Origin: Geobacteraceae bacterium
GTDB lineage: Bacteria; Desulfobacterota; Desulfuromonadia; Geobacterales; Geobacteraceae
Length of the DNA: 10,434 bases
Reading direction: 5' to 3'
Assembly: GCA_012797715.1 (NCBI GenBank)
Contig: JAAZOO010000183.1
Coordinates: forward strand, 1 to 10,434
How positions within the stretch are numbered: the stretch's first letter is position 1; each line of letters starts with the position of its first letter. Both the position numbers and the translations under genes were made by a program. Positions 5,985 to 10,434 of the stretch are shown here, piece by piece. The notes under the pieces were generated by a model. That model made no database searches, was not told the origin of the DNA, and saw only the letters and a list, made by a program, of their open reading frames with translations.

Positions 5985-7034
5985 ATGAAGAAAGCCCTCG
6001 TCACCGGCATCACGGGACAGGACGGCTCCTACCTGACGGAGCTGCTCCTGGAGAAGGGATACGAGGTGCACGGCATCATCCGGCGCTCCTCATCCTTCAA
6101 CACCGGCAGGATCAACCACCTCTATCGCGACCCCCACGAGTCGGGGGTGCGCATGTTCCTGCACTACGGGGATCTGGACGACGCCAGCTCCCTCAACAGG
6201 GTGCTGCGGGAGGTCCGGCCCGACGAAATCTACAACCTGGGCGCCCAGAGCCATGTCAAGGTCTCCTTCGATATCCCGGAATACACCGGGGAGGTGGATG
6301 CCCTGGGTGCCGTCCGCATCCTGGAAGGGATCCGGGAAACCGGGCTGAACACCAGATTCTACCAGGCTTCCTCCTCGGAACTCTACGGCAAGGTCTTGGA
6401 AACTCCGCAGCGGGAGACCACCCCTTTCTACCCCCGCTCCCCCTATGCCTGCGCCAAGGCATACGCCTTCTACATCACCGTCAACTACCGGGAGAGCTAC
6501 GGCATGTTCGCCTGCAACGGCATCCTCTTCAACCACGAATCACCACGGCGCGGCGAGACCTTTGTCACGCGCAAGATCACCCGCGCCGCGGCCAGGATCA
6601 AGCTCGGGCTTCAATCGTGCCTCTACCTGGGAAACCTGGAGGCCCGGCGCGACTGGGGATTCGCCGGCGACTACGTGGAGGCCATGTGGCTCATGCTCCA
6701 GCAGCCGGAGCCGGACGACTACGTGGTGGCAACCGGTGAAACGCGCTCCGTGCGTGAGTTCGCCGAAAAGGTCTTTGCCCGCCTCGACATGCCCCTGGAG
6801 TGGCAGGGTGCGGGCGTTCACGAGAAAGGCGTCGACGCACGCACCGGACGCATCGTCATCGAGGTCGATCCCAAATACTTCCGTCCGGCAGAGGTGGATC
6901 TCCTCCTGGGTGACGCCGCCAAGGCCCGCGCCAGGCTCGGATGGTCTCCGCGGACGGACCTGGACGGCCTGGTGGCCATGATGACCGACGCGGACCTTGC
7001 ACTGGCGGAACGGGAAAAGAGGGCGAACGGATGA
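5985..7034 (+). CDS. gmd: GDP-mannose 4,6-dehydratase
   Basis: Converts GDP-D-mannose to GDP-4-keto-6-deoxy-D-mannose, the common precursor of GDP-fucose, GDP-rhamnose, GDP-6-deoxytalose and GDP-perosamine. The 349-residue extended short-chain dehydrogenase starts with the NADP-binding TGITGQDGSYL (residues 7-17). The catalytic set Ser130, Glu132, Tyr154 and Lys158 (SSSELYGK, then SPYACAK) aligns with Thr132, Glu134, Tyr156 and Lys160 of E. coli Gmd; Ser replaces Thr here. NHESPRRGETFVTRKITR (183-200) is a hallmark of this family. The frame is open back to 5925, overlapping the phosphatase, but the ATG at 5985 has GAGAAAGG upstream and begins directly at the Rossmann strand. It follows the phosphatase by 38 bp and overlaps the next gene. 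No fucose synthase or 4-reductase gene accompanies it, so the final sugar is unknown. Confidence 0.97.
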   Translation: MKKALVTGITGQDGSYLTELLLEKGYEVHGIIRRSSSFNTGRINHLYRDPHESGVRMFLHYGDLDDASSLNRVLREVRPDEIYNLGAQSHVKVSFDIPEYTGEVDALGAVRILEGIRETGLNTRFYQASSSELYGKVLETPQRETTPFYPRSPYACAKAYAFYITVNYRESYGMFACNGILFNHESPRRGETFVTRKITRAAARIKLGLQSCLYLGNLEARRDWGFAGDYVEAMWLMLQQPEPDDYVVATGETRSVREFAEKVFARLDMPLEWQGAGVHEKGVDARTGRIVIEVDPKYFRPAEVDLLLGDAAKARARLGWSPRTDLDGLVAMMTDADLALAEREKRANG

Positions 7035-8317
7035 TGAAGTCACGCAGGAAGGTATCCGTCATCGGTCTCGGCTACGTGGGGCTTCCCGTGGCCGTGGCCT
7101 TCGGCATGAAAGACAGGACCATCGGTTTCGACGTGAACCGGGAGCGGATCGCGGAACTCAGGAGCGGCCACGACCGGACCGGCGAAGTTGCCCCGGAGGA
7201 ACTGGCCGCGGCCGACCTGCTGTTCACCGACTCCATCGACGATCTGCGCGGGGCCGACTTTCACATCGTGGCGGTCCCGACACCGGTGGACGATGCCAAG
7301 CGGCCCGATCTCTCCCTGCTGCTCCGGGCATCGGAGACCGTGGGCCGCGCGCTGAAGAGGGGGGACATCGTGGTGTACGAGTCCACGGTCTACCCGGGCG
7401 TCACGGAGGAGGAATGCGTGCCGGTGCTGGAGCGCGTCTCGGGGCTCGCCTTCGGCGCGGACTTCACCGTCGGCTACAGCCCGGAGCGCATCAACCCGGG
7501 CGACAGGGAGCACACTTTCACGAAAATACGGAAGGTCGTATCCGGCTCCGACCCGGAAACCCTTGAGATTGTGGCATCCGTCTACGGGTCGGTAGTCACC
7601 GCCGGAGTCCACCGGGCCGCCTCCATCAAGGTGGCCGAGGCGGCCAAGGTCATCGAGAACACCCAGCGGGACCTGAACATCGCCCTCATGAACGAGCTGG
7701 CACTGATCTTCGACCGGATGGGCATCGATACTCTGGACGTGCTGGAGGCGGCCGGCACCAAGTGGAACTTTCTTCCCTTCCGCCCCGGCCTGGTGGGAGG
7801 GCACTGCATCGGCGTGGATCCCTACTATCTGACCCACAGGGCGGAGCAGACCGGCTACATCCCCCAGGTAATCCTGGCGGGCCGCCGCATCAACGACGGT
7901 GTCGGCACGTTCATCGCGCAGCGCACCATCAGGGAGATGATCCACTCCGGGTCCAACATCCTCGGTTCCACGGTTACGGTTCTGGGGTTGACCTTCAAGG
8001 AAGACTGCCCGGACATCCGCAATTCCAAGGTCATCGACATCATCCGGGAGCTGCAGGACTACGGAATTTCCGTCCAGGTGCACGATCCCCTCGCCGAACC
8101 CGCCGAGGTCGAGCGTGAATACGGGCTTCACATAACCCCCTTCGGGGAACTGAGGCCCGCTGCCGCGGTCGTTGTCGCCGTGGCCCACCGCCGCTATCGG
8201 GAGATGCCCCTGGAAGCCTTCCGGCCGCTGATGGCCGGCAGCGTCCTTATCGACGTGAAGGGCATCTTTGATGCGGCGGCGGTTCGCGGGGCGGGCATCA
8301 GGTTCTGGAGGCTGTGA
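7031..8317 (+). CDS. tviB: UDP-N-acetylhexosamine 6-dehydrogenase (TviB/WbpO type)
   Basis: Oxidises C6 of a UDP-N-acetylhexosamine with two NAD molecules to give a UDP-N-acetylhexosaminuronic acid, an acidic sugar donor. The 428-residue protein has the NAD-binding GLGYVGLP (residues 12-19), central EAAKVIENTQRDLNIA (203-218, Lys206 and Asn210), and the catalytic GGHCIGVDPYYL with Cys259. The GVDPYYLTHRAEQTGY and AGRRINDGVG segments resemble TviB and WbpO (UDP-GlcNAc or UDP-GalNAc substrates) more than UDP-glucose dehydrogenase, but which sugar is used cannot be settled by eye. The start ATG at 7031 overlaps the gmd stop in an ATGATGA arrangement, with AGAGGG seven bases upstream, so translation is probably coupled. 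An alternative ATG at 7034 differs by one residue. Last gene of the operon. Confidence 0.92.
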   Translation: MMKSRRKVSVIGLGYVGLPVAVAFGMKDRTIGFDVNRERIAELRSGHDRTGEVAPEELAAADLLFTDSIDDLRGADFHIVAVPTPVDDAKRPDLSLLLRASETVGRALKRGDIVVYESTVYPGVTEEECVPVLERVSGLAFGADFTVGYSPERINPGDREHTFTKIRKVVSGSDPETLEIVASVYGSVVTAGVHRAASIKVAEAAKVIENTQRDLNIALMNELALIFDRMGIDTLDVLEAAGTKWNFLPFRPGLVGGHCIGVDPYYLTHRAEQTGYIPQVILAGRRINDGVGTFIAQRTIREMIHSGSNILGSTVTVLGLTFKEDCPDIRNSKVIDIIRELQDYGISVQVHDPLAEPAEVEREYGLHITPFGELRPAAAVVVAVAHRRYREMPLEAFRPLMAGSVLIDVKGIFDAAAVRGAGIRFWRL

Positions 8318-8874
8318 GCAAGGGATACCTGAGGATGGAACCGACAGGCATTGTTCAGGGAGTTTCCCCGAGCTTCTCCCCGAGACGCGGATTCAGGGGA
8401 GGGGGATGATTTTGTCCCCGCGCAGAGCGGGATACGCAAGGTGCCGCAGGTGCATGCCCTTGTTCCCTGAATTTCCCGGAACGGACACCCCAATCCGTGG
8501 AGCGGCTGCCGCATCCCTCTGCGGGGCGCCTCCCTTTTCCTTCGTGCCGCAGACTCCGGCACAGCATCAACTCCCCTGTCTCAATCCTCCGTGACCAAAC
8601 CAATCCCCGCGCCATGAAAATCGGCGCAGACAAGGCGACAGAAAGCAAGCCGGCAGGGTGATGCGATTCCGGATCCTGCCTGGAGAACTCCCCCTCCTTT
8701 CCTTGGGGCCGTGCAGAGCATCTCCTCCGCCCGGCGATCTTCCTGCTGTTTTTCCCACATCCCCGCATTTCCATCCCCTCCGGCCCGGTTCCGCGCCGGC
8801 CCCTTCCTGGTCCGTCTGTCGGGATAAACCGGTGTTTTGCTGAAGCGGCCGGGCAGTCAAGGGATGCCCCCCTT

Positions 8875-8913
8875 TCCGGCGCAAAATCCGTGCAGGATTC
8901 CCGATGCGCCGGA
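8875..8913. repeat. strong inverted repeat
   Basis: TCCGGCGC (8875-8882) pairs perfectly with GCGCCGGA (8906-8913). An inner stem AATCC/GGATT (8885-8889 with 8895-8899) sits within it, giving 13 base pairs in all with a small asymmetric internal loop. There is no T-run on either side, so it is not a classical intrinsic terminator. It could be an RNA stabiliser, a protein site or part of a structured RNA. Confidence 0.5.
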
Positions 8914-9111
8914 CCGTGATTCACCCCATCTCTCCGCGAACCCTCGTTTCCTGCGACACCTGTATCGTTACATGTGGATTGCTTCCGGCTGGCTGAGACA
9001 GGTGATTTCCCGGCTCTCAGGGGGGTGTTTTCCGGAAGGCTGGAACGATGTTTTGAAAAATGGGTGTCATATTGAGACGTTGCAGGGAACAGTGCCCTCT
9101 TTTTCCCTGGT

Positions 9112-9127
9112 TGGTATGGGAGTTGCC
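9112..9127 (+). promoter_or_regulatory. sigma-54-like promoter in the long intergenic region
   Basis: TGGTATG, four bases, then TTGCC. The GG and GC dinucleotides have the required spacing, and nine of the twelve consensus positions (TGGCACG, TTGCW) match. Transcription would start near 9138. It is weaker than the operon promoter at 1451-1466. The same bases can also form a small stem (TTGGTA with TGCCAA), so this is a moderate candidate. Confidence 0.35.
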
Positions 9128-9137
9128 AATAGGGAGC

Positions 9138-9339
9138 ACAGATGTGGGCGAAAACCTTTCCACCCGGAAACAAACAGAGAGGCGGTGAAGCGTGTATCCG
9201 GGTAACGGGAAACAGTGCCCGACAGAAGGAACGAGTGAAAGGTCCGGACAGAAGTACGTGCGGCTGATTTCCCGTACAACAATCCTCCCCATGGTATGGG
9301 GCAGTGCAGTTCCTCCCTCTTTGCTGCCCCAAATTTTTT
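9138..9339 (+). ncRNA. candidate small RNA or terminated leader, about 200 nt
   Basis: The interval is defined by the predicted start of the sigma-54-like promoter and the T-run of the intrinsic terminator. It contains no good ORF, and shows internal complementarity: ACCCGGA (9162-9168) with TCCGGGT (9197-9203), GTACG (9254-9258) with CGTAC (9273-9277), and CCCCAT/ATGGGG (9287-9301). I do not recognise a known riboswitch or small-RNA family in it. It could instead be an attenuated leader of the outer-membrane gene 365 bp further on. Confidence 0.35.
9298..9339 (+). terminator. Rho-independent terminator
   Basis: GGGGCAG (9298-9304) pairs perfectly with CTGCCCC (9324-9330), extendable by two G-T pairs, and is followed by AAATTTTTT (9331-9339). 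An upstream hairpin, CCCCAT (9287-9292) with ATGGGG (9296-9301), uses the same four G bases, so the two stems cannot coexist. That is the layout of a terminator/antiterminator switch. Confidence 0.7.
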
Positions 9340-9493
9340 GCCGATGACTTCGATGCGGTCATGGTCGATTGATACATAGATGTTCGTGCGATGCTGGGAA
9401 TGCATGTTTCAGAGGTGCCCGTCGCCTTCTGTTGCAGTATCTGGAGAGAAAGGAGGGACAAGGATCACGGAATGACGGAAATGGGCGTCGTTC

Positions 9494-9524
9494 GCAGAAA
9501 GGGAAGAAACGCGTATCTTTCTGC
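9494..9524. repeat. inverted repeat upstream of the outer-membrane gene
   Basis: GCAGAAAG (9494-9501) pairs perfectly with CTTTCTGC (9517-9524) around a 15-base loop. No T-run follows, so it is not a terminator. A smaller hairpin, AGGAC/GTCCT, lies at 9594-9609. Either could be a leader structure or an operator for the gene starting at 9705. Confidence 0.4.
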
Positions 9525-9704
9525 CGTGCTGTCGGTTTCCTGTCAAAACATAGTTTCTTGCGGTCGTGGCCGCGAAATTGTCATGTGTCGGAGAGGACTG
9601 AATTGTCCTGGAAAGGCGGAGTGGAGTATCAGGCAGGCGCCGGGAGCCGTGCCATGTGTCTCGTGCGGGATACTCGGCGCTACTTCAAATGAAAAGGGGG
9701 TTTT

Positions 9705-10434
9705 ATGAGGATGATGATGAAGAAGGTTCTGTTTTCTGTTGCAGCGGCGGTTCTTGGAAGTATCTGTCTTGCGGGCGGCCCGGGCACGGCGCACGCTGGG
9801 ATCATTCCCTACAGCGTCATTGCCCCCCATGAATACCAGTTGCCGGTAGGACCCGACATCCCGAAGGACGGCATCAATCTTCTCCTCTCCTACAACACCT
9901 TCCGGGACGAAGGAAGGGCGTGGGACGGCGAGAGCCCGGTACGGAGCCTGTTCGCCAACGTCAACAAGTTTGCCCACATCTTCAGGATAGACGGGCTGGA
10001 CAAGTGGGGCTTCCTGTGGGAAGGCGTGCTCGGCTTCGGAAGCCTGCAGATGAAGAACAACACCAGCGAAACGGGGATGATTGACGGCCAGACCGGCCTC
10101 GTCGCCTGGTACAACCCCATCCCGAACATGTCGTGCGTTCTGGAGTACTGGCTGTACCTGCCCATCGGCAGCGACAATCTGTCCGGGCATTCCTGGGACC
10201 ACAGCTTCGCCTTCATGTTCAACTACCACACCGGCGGCTTCACCTTTGACGGCGACTTCGGCTACAAGCTCAAGGGCGACTACCGGGACGGCGGGATGCA
10301 CCTGGAGCAGGGCAACGTCTTTTTTGCCAATGCCGGCTTTGCGTACAAATTCATGAACCGGGTCGAGCCGTTCTTCAAGGTGGACTACCAGACGACGGAG
10401 ACGGGAAAAGACAAGGCGACCGGAGAGAAGACCG
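9705..10434 (+). CDS. outer-membrane beta-barrel protein, MetA-pathway type (3' end outside window)
   Basis: The frame runs from ATG at 9705 to the window edge with no stop: 243 codons. AAGGGGG lies four bases before the start. A signal peptide is clear: basic MRMMMKK, a hydrophobic core, then a likely cleavage after AHA at residue 31. The mature part has alternating aromatic and polar strands ending in aromatic residues (for example GFLWEGVLGFGSL, CVLEYWLYLPIGSDNLSG, FAFMFNYHTGGFTFDGDFGYKL, VFFANAGFAYKF), which indicates a barrel. The strand pattern and the YLPIG segment suggest the family annotated as transporter or MetA-pathway phenol degradation protein (PF13557), which is found beside varied catabolic genes. 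The substrate cannot be inferred. It is separated from the polysaccharide operon by 1.39 kb and a terminator, so it is probably a separate transcription unit. Confidence 0.82.
   Translation, partial: MRMMMKKVLFSVAAAVLGSICLAGGPGTAHAGIIPYSVIAPHEYQLPVGPDIPKDGINLLLSYNTFRDEGRAWDGESPVRSLFANVNKFAHIFRIDGLDKWGFLWEGVLGFGSLQMKNNTSETGMIDGQTGLVAWYNPIPNMSCVLEYWLYLPIGSDNLSGHSWDHSFAFMFNYHTGGFTFDGDFGYKLKGDYRDGGMHLEQGNVFFANAGFAYKFMNRVEPFFKVDYQTTETGKDKATGEKT

Larger units (their letters stand above)
8318..9704. other. 1.39-kb region without a convincing protein gene
   Basis: Several frames are open here on both strands, the longest being minus-strand 8355-9461. Their products are rich in Ser, Arg, Pro, Gly and Cys, lack hydrophobic periodicity or any motif I recognise, and lack the third-position GC bias of the neighbouring genes. 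I treat the region as non-coding. It holds hairpins at 8544-8562 and 8875-8913, a sigma-54-like promoter (9112-9127), a short direct repeat (9085-9097 and 9207-9220), a Rho-independent terminator (9298-9339) and hairpins at 9494-9524 and 9594-9609. No clear terminator lies just after the operon. Confidence 0.6.

Noticed and set aside
8544..8562. Hairpin GTGCCG/CGGCAC as an operon terminator
   Set aside because: No T-run follows on either strand, and it lies 230 bp past the operon end.
9083..9109. AGGG/CCCT hairpin followed by five T as a terminator
   Set aside because: The stem is only four base pairs, and the same bases can pair differently (CAGGGA with TCCCTG).
8837..9205. 122-codon plus-strand frame in the intergenic region
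   Set aside because: No ribosome binding site, no motif, and composition unlike the neighbouring genes.
9300..9405. Minus-strand stretch reading NIYVSIDHDRIEVIGKKFG, which looks protein-like
   Set aside because: Only about 30 residues look plausible; the continuation does not, and no family was recognised. It may be a remnant of a decayed gene but cannot be supported.
8355..9461. 368-codon minus-strand open frame
   Set aside because: Product is dominated by Ser, Arg, Pro, Gly and Cys with no domain, no hydrophobic pattern and no third-position GC bias. It also runs antisense across the terminator at 9298-9339.
9603..9632. TTGTCC-18-TATCAG as promoter of the outer-membrane gene
   Set aside because: Only four of six matches in each box with long spacing; too weak to list as a feature.
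8318..9704. CRISPR array, tRNA or rRNA in the intergenic region
   Set aside because: No regularly spaced repeats and no tRNA-like or rRNA-like sequence were seen.

Overview
The window reads as chromosomal DNA from a GC-rich Gram-negative bacterium, most likely a Geobacter-like member of the Desulfuromonadales. This rests on the Gram-negative secretion proteins (outer-membrane polysaccharide exporter, outer-membrane barrel), high GC at third codon positions, sigma-54 promoter signals and the style of the proteins. It is an inference, not an identification.

Layout. Positions 29-922 (minus strand) hold an RluA-family 23S rRNA pseudouridine synthase with an S4 domain. A spacer follows that contains a small cysteine-rich open frame (1131-1364, plus strand) and then a promoter region (1365-1605) with a near-consensus sigma-54 promoter and a plausible sigma-70 promoter. 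Next comes a compact five-gene plus-strand operon (1606-8317) for making and exporting an extracellular or capsular polysaccharide: a Wza-type outer-membrane lipoprotein, a Wzc-type co-polymerase/tyrosine kinase with a tyrosine-rich tail, a PHP-type (CpsB/YwqE) tyrosine phosphatase, GDP-mannose 4,6-dehydratase, and a TviB/WbpO-type UDP-N-acetylhexosamine 6-dehydrogenase. About 1.39 kb without a convincing protein gene follows (8318-9704). It holds a sigma-54-like promoter, inverted repeats and one clear Rho-independent terminator, which together could define a small RNA of about 200 nt. The window ends inside a signal-peptide-bearing outer-membrane barrel protein of the MetA-pathway type (9705 to the edge).

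How the genes work together. The last two operon genes make sugar-nucleotide precursors: GDP-4-keto-6-deoxymannose, and a UDP-N-acetylhexosaminuronic acid that would make the polymer acidic. Wzc and Wza form the inner- and outer-membrane parts of the export path, and the PHP phosphatase is expected to reverse phosphorylation of the Wzc tail. No glycosyltransferase, flippase (Wzx) or polymerase (Wzy) gene lies in the window, so the rest of the pathway must be elsewhere.

Points most worth a second look: a Walker A motif in Wzc in which the nearly invariant glycine before the lysine is valine; a 15-bp tandem repeat encoding the tyrosine tail; the paired sigma-54 and sigma-70 promoters before the operon; the cysteine-rich small frame; and the possible small RNA with two mutually exclusive hairpins at its 3' end.
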